64,000 bases of DNA from Prostheceraeus crozeri (taxonomy: Eukaryota; Platyhelminthes; Polycladida; Euryleptidae). Shown here one piece after another: positions 49,001-58,020 of this stretch. Position 1 is the first letter of the stretch. Every line of letters begins with the position of its first letter. The stretch is from assembly GCA_907163375.1 (NCBI GenBank), contig CAJQUW010007828.1, forward strand, positions 124,001-188,000, read 5' to 3'. The notes under the pieces were generated by a model. The model was not told the DNA's origin. It was given only the letters and a program-made list of their open reading frames with translations, and ran no database searches. A program made the translations under genes and the position numbers.

Positions 49001-49426
49001 TATGACAACTGTATGAATTTTTCAGCTGCTTTATTAAAAGTCCCCGAACTCCGAGGATTTTTTCACTCCGCAGAATCCCAGAGACTTTTGTTCAAATGTA
49101 CTTATTCTTTACTGGAACTGCGCCTATTGAAGACATCTACAGTACTGCGTAGAAACCTTAAACGAGAGGTTATGCGCACTGCCTCGAGACATGAACTTGG
49201 TGAATTCCATAGTTTCCTTTTTACTTTGTTTTATGATGATAAGCATCTTAAATGTGGTTTAAATTGCGAAGTTGGGATTAGCAAGATGAGTAAGTGCTTG
49301 ATCAAAATGTTTCCTGATGGTTCTCTGATGACATCAATGAATCACTGACTTACTTTGCAAATTGCGGTGGTCCGATCCTCTCTATCAGCACATCGTCGTG
49401 ATCGACTTGGAACTCCTCCTCCGTCT
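23720..49426 (-). CDS. KSR-like pseudokinase gene (spliced, partial)
   Basis: Six exons join in matching phase: 49354-49426, 48424-48513, 36539-36706, 27429-27650, 27231-27368, 23720-23930. Introns are 840, 11717, 8888, 60 and 3300 bp. The product covers nearly a whole kinase domain. FNIPFSDIKFTECL and GLWHGEV match the KSR family start (IPF..., WHGEV), and RHENIALFMGASMDPP matches the KSR beta-4/5 region. KSR proteins scaffold Raf, MEK and ERK; that role here is inferred. Catalytic features are missing: no GxGxxG loop, no beta-3 lysine (EVMIHTYD), VKRLNSKH for HRDLKxxN, and DFS for DFG. The alpha-C glutamate (FWEEVQ), APE (YYMAPEV), SDVFAFG and the late YRPEM arginine remain. Raf is the main alternative, but MGASMDPP and the absent lysine favour KSR. 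N-terminal exons are not secured. Confidence 0.85.
23931..24261. other. Intron sequence, no feature
   Basis: Part of the 3.3-kb intron of the KSR-like gene, between its last secure exon and the piggyBac-type element. Confidence 0.5.
24262..25393. mobile_element. Non-autonomous piggyBac-type element
   Basis: The element is bounded by TTAA at 24262-24265 and 25390-25393 and has ends TTAACCCTATCTG and CAGATAGGGTTAA. A second inverted repeat, GCCTGGGGAGGGGCC, lies directly inside the left end but about 22 bp further in at the right end. TTAA target sites, CCC-starting ends and asymmetrically spaced subterminal repeats are the piggyBac pattern. There is no transposase. It sits in an intron of the KSR-like gene. 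Confidence 0.85.
25127..25345. repeat. Four tandem 56-bp units inside the piggyBac-type element
   Basis: The word TTAAATTTGAGCATTTAGTT recurs every 56 bp just inside the right end of the piggyBac-type element. Confidence 0.75.
25394..26519. other. Intron sequence, no gene recognised
   Basis: Unique AT-rich intron sequence. A minus-strand 66-codon frame at 25872-26072 has no recognisable domain. Confidence 0.4.
26520..26692. repeat. 10-bp-period array of ACGTCA half-sites
   Basis: About 17 units of the type AACGTCATTT/AACGTCACTT lie in 173 bp, spaced almost exactly 10 bp. I count twelve ACGTCA words, and one full palindromic CRE, TGACGTCA, at 26530-26537. It lies in an intron of the KSR-like gene. 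Confidence 0.75.
26693..27230. other. Intron sequence, no gene recognised
   Basis: Lies between the CRE-like array and the APE exon. Nothing supportable. Confidence 0.4.
27231..27368 (-). CDS. KSR-like gene exon: APE region
   Basis: 138 bp between acceptor TTGTCTTGCAG and donor GTAAGA. It reads LHNSVIYYMAPEVLTASF and ends FTNASDVFAFG, equivalent to the KSR APE and DVYAFG blocks. It starts by completing a lysine codon split with the previous exon and ends in phase 2. Confidence 0.85.
27429..27650 (-). CDS. KSR-like gene exon: catalytic-loop region
   Basis: 222 bp between acceptor TTTCTTGCAG and donor GTAAGT. It reads GCSLYEKLHVSREK, ALGYLHAKLIVVKRLNSKH and KLCLLDFSALEDEF. The YLHAK helix is canonical, but the HRD and DFG motifs have become VKR and DFS. 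A 66-bp satellite begins only about 64 bp upstream of this acceptor. Confidence 0.88.
27714..31690 (-). repeat. 66-bp minisatellite, about 60 units
   Basis: The unit is 66 bp, and on the minus strand one frame reads KPSSESGGTSPAGGQSHKVV with a 22-residue period. A second minus-strand frame (LASLQVRAV, AASLTRLW) is also open for long runs. A few units differ by one to three bases in length, which shifts the frame between blocks. It fills nearly half of the intron between the N-lobe and catalytic-loop exons, and those exons splice in phase without it. So the long frames are most likely a by-product of a stop-free unit, not a protein. Confidence 0.9.
31691..32535. other. Intron sequence, no gene recognised
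   Basis: AT-rich sequence between two satellites. No exon-like signal was found. Confidence 0.4.
32536..33445. repeat. 76-bp satellite, about 12 units
   Basis: The unit contains TCTGTGAAAGTCTCATTGTC and AAACTCGTGCTGGCTGCCGG. Units between about 32740 and 33170 carry many scattered one-base insertions, while those at both edges are clean. This looks more like poor consensus quality than evolution. Confidence 0.88.
33446..36020. other. Intron sequence; possible micro-exon, otherwise no gene
   Basis: Apart from the 36-nt candidate exon at 34940-34975, no exon was found. A hairpin GCAGGTTTCGGCAACCTGC at about 35344-35362 resembles hAT-type ends, but no partner end was located. A short TTTCTATGGTATTGTTAA word near 34632 recurs at about 63400. 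Confidence 0.4.
34940..34975 (-). CDS. Candidate in-phase 36-nt micro-exon of the KSR-like gene
   Basis: A strong acceptor (CTTCATTGCCTTTACAG) and a strong donor (GTGAGT) bracket 36 bases on the minus strand. Thirty-six is a multiple of three. In the phase of the flanking exons the insert is open and would add about 12 residues (ARDDAELIRSCM) at the hinge between the N-lobe and catalytic-loop exons. Direct joining of those exons also works and fits KSR better, so this would be an optional exon. It has no homology support. Confidence 0.35.
36021..36411. repeat. 41-bp satellite, about 9 units
   Basis: The unit contains GAGGTCGGAAATCAATGCTA followed by TCGAAGTCTAGAGAGGACAT. It ends 128 bp downstream of the N-lobe exon donor, in the same intron as the 66- and 76-bp arrays. 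Confidence 0.9.
36539..36706 (-). CDS. KSR-like gene exon: N-lobe
   Basis: 168 bp between acceptor CCTGTTTCTTTCAG and donor GTAAGT. It reads GLWHGEVMIHTYDHLNHKEI, FWEEVQKLSMVRHENIALFM and GASMDPPNFAVVTE. The beta-3 strand lacks lysine. Its phase joins directly both to 48424-48513 and to 27429-27650. Confidence 0.9.
36707..39177. other. Intron sequence; one cysteine-rich frame, otherwise no gene
   Basis: The 5' part of the coordinates (36707-38300) is AT-rich with a TAGTATAG-type low-complexity patch at 37870-37925. A small cysteine-rich plus-strand frame at 38305-38429 is listed separately. Confidence 0.4.
38305..38429 (+). pseudogene. Cysteine-rich C-terminal fragment, perhaps from a transposase
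   Basis: After an acceptor-like TTCATTCTTACAG the plus strand reads MPVVCQKCHVLNTCGKF and then SCANCASQLYSVHGCIFK to a TAG. The spacing C-x2-C, C-x2-C and a final H-x-C resembles the cysteine-rich tail of piggyBac transposases, but the match is loose. A more decayed copy may lie at about 56815-56870. No other part of a transposase is nearby. Confidence 0.3.
39178..40748. repeat. 82-bp satellite, about 17 units, split by a C run
   Basis: The unit contains GGATATAGATATCCTAGATA (a near-palindrome) and CCATGGATATCCACCTGCTC. The right block (40076-40748) is almost uniform. The left block is clean up to about 39390, then fills with small insertions and deletions up to the C run. Confidence 0.9.
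39942..40075. repeat. 134-base C run
   Basis: C except for a T at 40031 and a G at 40052. It replaces part of the 82-bp satellite and borders its error-rich part, so an assembly artefact is likely. Confidence 0.9.
40749..43456. other. Intron sequence, no secure exon
   Basis: A minus-strand frame of about 43 codons ends at a strong donor (GTAAGT at 42046-42051), but its phase does not fit the flanking KSR-like exons. Words GGAACCGCGTTCCGAT repeat near 42390-42440. No domain is recognised. Confidence 0.4.
43457..43952. repeat. 41-bp satellite rich in CTATGG, about 11 units
   Basis: The unit contains GCTATGGCATTCACTGTACC followed by two ATCTATGG-type words. The last three units, after about 43805, are decayed. 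The unit is unrelated to the other 41-bp satellite at 36 kb. Confidence 0.88.
43979..45355 (-). repeat. tRNA-like satellite, 13 units of about 107 bp
   Basis: CAGGCGGA occurs 13 times at 106-108 bp spacing (43988 to 45271). On the minus strand each unit has a pol III A box (TAGCTCAGTTGG), then a hairpin CCGCAC-TTCG-GTGCGG with a UUCG loop in the anticodon-arm place, then a B box (GGTTCGAGTCT). The acceptor and T stems pair only partly. The units therefore look tRNA-derived but cannot decode, as the loop holds no anticodon. The array is in the 11.7-kb intron, transcribed in the same direction as the host gene. Confidence 0.85.
45356..46626. other. Intron sequence, no gene recognised
   Basis: A plus-strand GTAGCTCATTTGGTTAGAGC at 46345-46364 resembles the D arm of a tRNA, but no T arm follows. 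No exon was found. Confidence 0.4.
46627..48125. repeat. 58-bp satellite, about 25 units
   Basis: The unit contains GTCGGACAGTAATTACAACT, AGCAATTGCATGATTTCTAT and GGACATTTGACATACA. Variation is concentrated at a few positions (TTACAA, GCCAAC, GTTAAC or GTCGAC; GTG or GGG before TCGG). It ends 298 bp from the kinase-start exon. Confidence 0.92.
48424..48513 (-). CDS. KSR-like gene exon: start of the kinase domain
   Basis: 90 bp between acceptor CCTTCGTTTCAG and donor GTGAGA. It reads EHLYEFNIPFSDIKFTECLK and ends in SGSCRKKIH plus a split arginine codon, which with the next exon gives HRGLWHGEV, close to the KSR block before and including WHGEV. The glycine-rich loop is degenerate. Confidence 0.8.
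48514..49353. other. Intron of the KSR-like gene
   Basis: An 840-bp intron. A 147-codon plus-strand frame (48905-49348) crosses it and ends inside the donor of the next exon; it has no recognisable domain and is not called. Confidence 0.45.
49354..49426 (-). CDS. KSR-like gene exon: linker before the kinase domain
   Basis: 73 bp between acceptor TTCTTCTGCTTGCAG and donor GTAAGT. The frame TEEEFQVDHDDVLIERIGPP is open and its phase fits the next exon. It is an acidic linker without a known motif, supported by splice signals and phase rather than by family similarity. Confidence 0.65.
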
Positions 49427-49605
49427 CTGCAAGCAGAAGAACAGAATTTAAGTAAGGAAAAAAGAATTCTTTTGTTATCAAGACAAATGATCAATCGACA
49501 AACAAAACAAGGTGATATTTGAATTGCAATCACAGCTTGATGATGAGTGAGGAAAATGGATCACTATCTAATCGGGTCAATTATGATCCAATTTAGTCAA
49601 GGTGG

Positions 49606-51992
49606 GGTCACATATAACCCCATTATGCCGACTTCTGGTCACATATAACCGCATTATGCCGACTTCTGGTCACATATAACCGCATTATGCCGACTTCTCG
49701 TCACATATAACCGCATTATGCCGACTTCTCGTCACATACAACCGCATTATGCCGACTTCTCGTCACATACAACCGCATTATGCCGACTTCTGTTCACATA
49801 TAACCGCATTATGCCGACTTCTCGTCACATATAACCGCATTATGCCGACTTCTCGTCACATATAACCGCATTATGCCGACTTCTGGTCACATATAACCGC
49901 ATTATGCCGACTTCTCGTCACATATAACCGCATTATGCCGACTTCTCGTCACATATAACCGCATTATGCCGACTTCTCGTCACATATAACCGCATTATGC
50001 CGACTTCTCGTCACATATAACCGCATTATGCCGACTTCTGGTCACATATAACCGCATTATGCCGACTTCTGGTCACATATAACCGCATTATGCCGACTTC
50101 TCGTCACATACAACCGCATTATGCCGACTTCTGGTCACATACAACCGCATTATGCCGACTTCTGGTCACATATAACCGCATTATGCCGACTTCTCGTCAC
50201 ATACAACCGCATTATGCCGACTTCTCGTCACATACAACCGCATTATGCCGACTTCTCGTCACATACAACCGCATTATGCCGACTTCTCGTCACATATAAC
50301 CCCATTATGCCGACTTCTCGTCACATACAACCGCATTATGCCGACTTCTCGTCACATACAACCGCATTATGCCGACTTCTCGTCACATACAACCGCATTA
50401 TGCCGACTTCTGGTCACATATAACCGCATTATGCCGACTTCTCGTCACATATAACCGCATTATGCCGACTTCTCGTCACATATAACCGCATTATGTCGAC
50501 TTCTCGTCACATATAACCGCATTATGCCGACTTCTGGTCACATATAACCGCATTATGCCGACTTCTGGTCACATATAACCGCATTATGCCGACTTCTGGT
50601 CACATATAACCGCATTATGCCGACTTCTCGTCACATATAACCGCATTATGCCGACTTCTCGTCACATACAACCGCATTATGCCGACTTCTGGTCACATAT
50701 AACCGCATTATGCCGACTTCTCGTCACATACAACCGCATTATGCCGACTTCTGGTCACATATAACCGCATTATGCCCACTTCTCGTCACATATAACCGCA
50801 TTATGCCGACTTCTGGTCACATATAACCGCATTATGCCGACTTCTGGTCACATATAACCGCATTATGTCGACTTCTGGTCACATATAACCGCATTATGTC
50901 GACTTCTGGTCACATATAACCGCATTATGCCGACTTCTGGTCACATATAACCGCATTATGCCGACTTCTGGTCACATATAACCGCATTATGCCCACTTCT
51001 CGTCACATATAACCGCATTATGTCGACTTCTCGTCACATATAACCGCATTATGTCGACTTCTCGTCACATATAACCGCATTATGTCGACTTCTCGTCACA
51101 TATAACCGCATTATGTCGACTTCTCGTCACATATAACCGCATTATGCCGACTTCTCGTCACATACAACCGCATTATGCCGACTTCTCGTCACATACAGCC
51201 GCATTATGCCGACTTCTGGTCACATATAACCGCATTATGCCGACTTCTCGTCACATATAACCCCATTATGCCGACTTCTGGTCACATATAACCGCATTAT
51301 GTCGACTTCTCGTCACATACAACCGCATTATGGCGACTTCTGGTCACATATAACCGCATTATGCCGACTTCTGGTCACATATAACCGCATTATGCCGACT
51401 TCTCGTCACATATAACCGCATTATGCCGACTTCTGGTCACATATAACCGCATTATGTCGACTTCTCGTCACATATAACCGCATTATGTCGACTTCTGGTC
51501 ACATATAACCGCATTATGTCGACTTCTCGTCACATATAACCGCATTATGTCGACTTCTGGTCACATATAACCGCATTATGTCGACTTCTCGTCACATATA
51601 ACCGCATTATGCCGACTTCTCGTCACATATAACCGCATTATGCCGACTTCTGGTCACATATAACCGCATTATGCCGACTTCTCGTCACATATAACCGCAT
51701 TATGCCGACTTCTGGTCACATATAACCGCATTATGTCGACTTCTGGTCACATATAACCGCATTATGTCGACTTCTCGTCACATATAACCGCATTATGTCG
51801 ACTTCTCGTCACATATAACCGCATTATGCCGACTTCTGGTCACATATAGCCGCATTATGCCGACTTCTGGTCACATATAGCCGCATTATGCCGACTTCTG
51901 GTCACATATAACCGCATTATGTCGACTTCTCGTCACATATAACCGCATTATGTCGACTTCTCGTCACATACAACCGCATTATGCCGACTTCT
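49606..51992. repeat. 31-bp satellite, 77 units without net length change
   Basis: The unit is GGTCACATATAACCGCATTA plus TGCCGACTTCT. The span, 2387 bases, is exactly 77 times 31. Units differ by substitutions at a few sites: G or C before GTCAC, A or T-to-C in ACATAT/ACATAC, and TGCCG or TGTCG. It begins 180 bp upstream of the 49354-49426 exon. Confidence 0.93.
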
Positions 51993-52746
51993 GAGTACAT
52001 CAAATCGACCTGTAAAACTCATCACGATTACGCCGTAGATGTGCGCACTGTACGTTTGTCTTTAAATATTACCATTTAAGTCAGTAATTGTTAAAACAGC
52101 AACTTATGATGACTTCATGATTTTAACTACAATTCGAGCTCTTTATTGTCAAAACCTCTGCCAGGCGTCTCTCTTCACGTCAGAGTGAATCATGGAAGTG
52201 ATTAGAAAAAGGTTCACATCATCGACACCATAAAGAATTCGTCGAACGTTTCCTTGTGAAGCAGTAAGAGAGAGGAGGAATCGATTTCTACCATTGATCG
52301 TGGGATCATCGAACTGCTTTCGTTCACCTCCTTATCCCATATTGAGAACAGCAGACGAGATCGCACACAAGAGAACACGTGAGGCAGGATCAGCGCTGAA
52401 GCAGCCAGGGTGGCGCCGAGGTGAGAAAGGGGAGGAAAGCCAGGCCCTCTTCAGATGGGTGAAATATCTGCTCCACTGCACTCTCATGAAGCATAACCGT
52501 CATTAGGCAAGACCCTTGCATCCTCTGGAGGCTTCACTGAGAGCAAAGTACCTTGAAATTTACTTTCACGTTGAGCTTTAGTGAGAATCTGTGATGTATA
52601 TGTTCATCAGCTCTCTCCATCCGATGGAAATACAACTGGTGCGTTGAAAATGTTAATGCCAAACGTTTTTCATGGTCTAACAGATTCCACACAACTTTCA
52701 TGATCACAATATTACACTGAGACATTCATTTTGAACAAGCTACGGT
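51993..52746. other. No gene recognised between two satellites
   Basis: Several short frames but no exon with acceptable splice signals and phase. A GTGAAC donor-like site near 52326 has a stop in the needed phase. Confidence 0.4.
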
Positions 52747-55358
52747 TTCTACTCATTCAACACAGGACGCGTCAGAACTCTATGAGTATTACGTGACTGA
52801 TTCCTGCATTCAATAGCTATGCACATCCATTTCTATGTCTCTGCTCATTCAACACAGGACGCGTCAGAACTCTTTCAATAGCTATGAACATCATATCTAT
52901 TGTGTCTGCTCCATTCAACATTCAACACAGGACGCGTCAGAACTCTATGAGTATTACGTGGCTGATTCCTGCATTCATAGCTATGAACATCCATATCTAT
53001 GTTTCTGCTCATTCAACAGCAGGACGCGTCAGAACTCTATGAGTATTACGTGGCTGATTCCTGCATTCAATAGCTATGAACATCCATTTCTATGTTTCTG
53101 CTCATTCAACACAGGACGCGTCAGAACTCTATGAGTATTACGTGGCTGATTCCTGCATTCAATAGCTATGATCATCCATATCTATGTCTCTGCTCATTCA
53201 ACACAGGACGCGTCAGAACTCTATGAGTATTACGTGGCTGATTCCTGCATTCAATAGCTATGAACATCCATTTCTATGTTTCTGCTCATTCAACACAGGA
53301 CGCGTCAGAACTCTATGAGTATTACGTGGCTGATTCCTGCATTCAATAGCTATGAACATCCATTTCTATGTTTCTGCTCATTCAACACAGGACGCGTCAG
53401 AACTCTATGAGTATTACGTGGCTGATTCCTGCATTCAATAGCTATGCACATCCATTTCTATGTCCTCTGCTCATTCAACACAGGACGCGTCAGAACTCTA
53501 TGAGTATTACGTGGCTGATTCCTGCATTCAATAGCTATGAACATCCATTTCTATGTTTCTGCTCATTCAACACAGGACGCGTCAGAACTCTATGAGTATT
53601 ACGTGGCTGATTCCTGCATTCAATAGCTATGCACATCCATATCTATGTTTCTGCTCATTCAACACAGGACGCGTCAGAACTCTATGAGTATTACGTGGCT
53701 GATTCCTGCATTCAATAGCTATGAACATCCAGTTTCTGCTCATTCAACACAGGACCGTCAGAACTCTATGAGTATTACGTAACACAGGACGCGTCAGAAC
53801 TCTATGAGTATTACGTGGCTGATTCCTGCATTCAATAGCTATGAACATCCATTTCTATGTCTTGCTCATTCAACACAGGACGCGTCAGAACTCTATGAAT
53901 ATTACGTGGCTGATTCCTGCATTCAATAGCTATGAACATCCATTTCTATGTTTCTGCTCATTCAACACAGGACGCGTCAGAACTCTATGAGTATTACGTG
54001 GCTGATTCCTGCATTCAATAGCTATGAACATCCATATCTATGTTTCTGCTCATTCAACACAGGACGCGTCAGAACTCTATGAGTATTACGTGGCTGATTC
54101 CTGCATTCAATAGCTATGCACATCCATTTCTATGTCTCTGCTCATTCAACACAGGACGCGTCAGAACTCTATGAATATTACGTGGCTGATTCCTGCATTC
54201 AATAGCTATGAACATCCATTTCTATGTTTCTGCTCATTCAACACAGGACGCGTCAGAACTCTATGAGTATTACGTGGCTGATTCCTGCATTCAATAGCTA
54301 TGAACATCCATTTCTATGTTTCTGCTCATTCAACACAGGACGCGTCAGAACTCTATGAGTATTACGTGGCTGATTCCTGCATTCAATAGCTATGAACATC
54401 CATATCTATGTTTCTGCTCATTCAACACAGGACGCGTCAGAACTCTATGAATATTACGTGGCTGATTCCTGCATTCAATAGCTATGCACATCCATTTCTA
54501 TGTTTCTGCTCATTCAACACAGGACGCGTCAGAACTCTATGAGTATTACGTGGCTGATTCCTGCATTCAATAGCTATGCACATCCATTTCTATGTCTCTG
54601 CTCATTCAACACAGGACGCGTCAGAACTCTATGAGTATTACGTGGCTGATTCCTGCATTCAATAGCTATGCACATCCATTTCTATGTTTCTGCTCATTCA
54701 ACACAGGACGCGTCAGAACTCTATGAGTATTACGTGGCTGATTCCTGCATTCAATAGCTATGCACATCCATTTCTATGTCTCTGCTCATTCAACACAGGA
54801 CGCGTCAGAACTCTATGAGTATTACGTGGCTGATTCCTGCATTCAATAGCTATGAACATCCATTTCTATGTCTCTGCTCATTCAACACAGGACGCGTCAG
54901 AACTCTATGAATATTACGTGGCTGATTCCTGCATTCAATAGCTATGAACATCCATATCTATGTTTCTGCTCATTCAACACAGGACGGTGACCGTCAGAAA
55001 ATCGGCTCATATGAGTATTACGTGGCTGATTCCTGCATTCAATAGCTATGCACATCCATTTCTATGTTTCTGCTCATTCAACACAGGACGCGTCAGAACT
55101 CTGAGTATTACGTGGCTGATTCCTGCATTCAATAGCTATGAACATCCATTTCTATGTTTCTGCTCATTCAACACAGGACGCGTCAGAACTCTATGAGTAT
55201 TACGTGGCTGATTCCTGCATTCAATAGCTATGCACATCCATGTTTCTGCTATCTCAAACACAGGGACGCGTCAGAACTCTGAGTATTACGTGGCTGATTC
55301 CTGCATTCAATAGCTATGCACATCCATTTCTATGTTTCTGCTCATTCAACACAGGACG
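52747..55358. repeat. 92-bp satellite, about 28 units
   Basis: The unit contains CTCATTCAACACAGGACGCG, TCAGAACTCTATGAGTATTA, CGTGGCTGATTCCTGCATTC and AATAGCTATG. A few units are shortened or duplicated internally (near 52870, 53740-53800 and 54990). Confidence 0.92.
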
Positions 55359-57039
55359 CAAGAGAACCCGACTGCTTCCTCCATTCAACTGTCGCTGCAT
55401 TCGTTCTGCGTCTCCTTCCGCTCCTGTTTTCAAAAGATAACACTGAAAAATTGCTTCAAATGCTAGAGTGCCACATTTCTAAAACATCCCATCTCTCTCT
55501 TCTAATTTCTGATTTTCTCCAGGTTCCCATTCCCCTCTCATAAATGCATTTCGGTGAAAAGCTTTCACTTGCTCTTTCTAAATTGCGGTGCGAGCATGGA
55601 ATATTCGAAGTCTTAATTGCCTCTATTAATAGCCCATCTCTGTGAGCTGTAGAAATCTTGATGTTGAATTCCTGGATGACCTTTTTTAGAAATTGCTGCA
55701 AAGATGAACTTCTTGCATCCTAATTGCAATCTCATCAACAATGATGATTGATTTCATCCATTTCCAATGGGAGAATTTCTGTCACTCTATTATCATTAAG
55801 TCATCGAAGCGGGTGAACCTAAACTGGTGATTATCGAGCACTCAATATAGAAATGACAAAAAATATCGCTCAATATGGGAAAACGAAAACGTAAGAGCAG
55901 CAGGCTTCAAAACTGCCGGAACTCTATACCCTGATGGTGATATTGTCACTCACAGGTAGATGGTCAACAGCCCCTGAACTGGAGAAATTCTCACTGCTGA
56001 TAACAACTTCTCCCATCAACAATTCAGCGCTGACATTTCCAAAGGAAGGAGTTCTGTCACTTTCTGAGTATTATTATGAAGTCATGATGAAGAGAGGACT
56101 AAAAATAGCAGTTTTGCCTTTCACTGTAACGGAACAGGAAATTTAATAAATGTTGGGCAATGAGACTCAAAACCGGTCGAATTTCCGCCACTTGAAATTG
56201 TCTCCACCTTCCCAAATTAGCTGAGAGAGAGAGAGAGGGGGGAATCGATAAGTCTGAGAGAAGATCTCTCTATGGAATTTCTTCTTCTCTTCGAGTTTAA
56301 GGCTGTTATAATTGGAAAATAAAGTCAGAGAGACTTCTCCACCTGGAAAGTGAAAGTGATGAGAAATATCACTGTAACTCTCAGTTCAACTCTTATCTTG
56401 TGACTTTGGAGATGTGATTCTGTCTACAGGATTTAATGACTTTGTCATCTGAAGAACGAGACTGCTATTCTCGCCTCAGGCATATGGACTACACGAATCA
56501 GACACTCGGCATGGAATGGACAAGCACATCGAAAGCGCCGTTGTCATGAGAACCGGTACGGAGTGTCAGCGTTAAATAAACAATGAATTTCCAGGGCTTT
56601 CAAGGTCAACTTTCCAGGCTTTCCAGGGCTTTCAAGGTTTTCAAGGACAAATTATTCAAGGTCACCTCTCTTCAACTGTCCATGTTTTCAAGATAAAACG
56701 TCTCGACAAATCCACAGTTTTCAAAGTGCCCTCTCCTCAACTTTCCATTTTAAATCACAATTTGAACATAAATTTTGACACAACTTCAAAAAAGCAGCAT
56801 TTATCAATTGCTACAGGCAAACTAACTTAGACGATTTGCAAGTAGTGTGTTTAAAGTGATTTTTAATGAATACCCGTTGAAATTTCGCTAACCTGCTAAT
56901 TGCAAATTTCTATTGCAAGGATACAAATTTTGGAAGTTCAAACTTGTAAAGAGGTCAGACTCAATGAATAAATTTAAAGCCGTGCTAGTAAGGAAGAAGG
57001 TAGCTTTTCCTATCCTAATAAGATAAAGTCTGTTGTGGT
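55359..57039. other. No secure gene; one candidate exon
   Basis: Holds the weak candidate exon at 55954-56063. Short TTTCAAGG/TTTCCAGG words cluster at 56590-56650. A GA-rich microsatellite lies at 56220-56240. Confidence 0.4.
55954..56063 (-). CDS. Candidate upstream exon of the KSR-like gene (weak)
   Basis: 110 bp from an acceptor-like ATACTCAG to a donor GTGAGT on the minus strand. One frame is open and reads SDRTPSFGNVSAELLMG, a serine-rich stretch that would suit the KSR linker. It ends in phase 0, whereas exon 49354-49426 needs one preceding base, so another exon would have to lie between. There is no homology proof. Confidence 0.22.
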
Positions 57040-58020
57040 TTCCAATGCCCCCAAGGTTGTTCCTTCTTCTGGCGTTTATCGCATTGATTGCAATGATTGT
57101 AATCAATTTTACATAGGTGAATCCGGTCGTTCTTTGAACGTTCGGATTAAAGAGCAAAAGAGCACATGAATGATACTCGCAATCAAAACATGAACATTTA
57201 GCTAATCTTTTCCTCTCTGAAATGGAACGAAATTGGCATAATGAGGAGTGTAGTCCCATATATTACTATAGATATGTTGATGACTGCATATGTATTTTTG
57301 ATGACATTAGTAAAGTTGAGTGCTTTAAAAAATTTCTGAATCAACAGCACCCGAATTTAGAATTTACCTCTGAAGTTGGAGGTAAAAATATTTCATTTTT
57401 GGATGTAAACATAAATATGACCAATACTGTAGAAACTAGTGTTTTTCGTAAAGATACGCATACTGGCCTTTTATTAAATTTTGAAGCGAATTGCCCTAAA
57501 CAATGGCAGTCTGGCCTAGTATTAGGTATGATTAATCGTGCGTATATTATTATATCGAGTACTTGAAACATTTTCCATGATGAGATTCAAAAAATACTAC
57601 ACATTTTAAAAGTAAAACATGAACAATGCTTTATATGTGCATTCTGTAACTCATGACCACTCGTTTAATTTTAACAGCGCCCGCTTGATTTATCCCTGCA
57701 ATGACTTCCATACTAGAAAAGTGCTTGAATCCTCTGTAATCAGATCGCATCCTAACAATGTTGTCAATCTGAATTCCGGCCTCATTAATGCAAATACTCA
57801 TGTTGCTAATCTCGTTGTTCGCGTGTTGGAAATGTTTTATCTTAGATGTCTGAGCCTCCTTGCACGCCCCTCCTGTGGCGGCACGCTCTGCTCTTTTCTT
57901 ACCTGTTAACTTCTTCATTTTTATCTTTTAGTGTACGCATAGGTGTAGCTGTTTTCATTCATTTCATGATTATGACCGTCTGAAAGACGATCGAAGGCTC
58001 GAATAACATTCTTCCCTACT
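57040..58020 (+). mobile_element. Third Penelope-like relic, scrambled
   Basis: Plus-strand pieces in an unusual order. A GIY-YIG core reading GVYRIDCNDCNQFYIGESGR lies at about 57070-57135. A reverse transcriptase C-terminal half (YYRYVDDCICIFDD, NISFLDVNINM) lies at 57222-57566. A nuclease C-terminal part (THDHSFNFNSARLIYPCNDF, HTRKVLESSVI) lies at 57640-57740. A hairpin GACCGTC-TGAAA-GACGATC at 57973-57991 resembles the 3' tail of other Penelope copies. Nuclease before polymerase suggests a tandem partial dimer collapsed by deletions. It is an old, inactive fossil. Confidence 0.75.
57222..57566 (+). pseudogene. Penelope-like reverse transcriptase fragment
   Basis: A 114-codon frame with YYRYVDDCICIFDD, EFTSEVGGKNISFLDVNINM and VFRKDTHTGLLLNF, the palm active site and following blocks of the family. 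The N-terminal two thirds are missing. The sequence is AT-rich and distinct from the copies at 3 and 9 kb, so it is a third lineage. Confidence 0.75.

Noticed and set aside
48905-49348. 147-codon plus-strand frame antisense to the KSR-like gene
   Set aside because: No recognisable domain, lies across an intron and overlaps an exon's donor site on the other strand. Chance is a sufficient explanation.
49606-51992. CRISPR-like array
   Set aside because: The 31-bp units abut directly with no spacers, and the DNA is clearly from an animal. It is a satellite.
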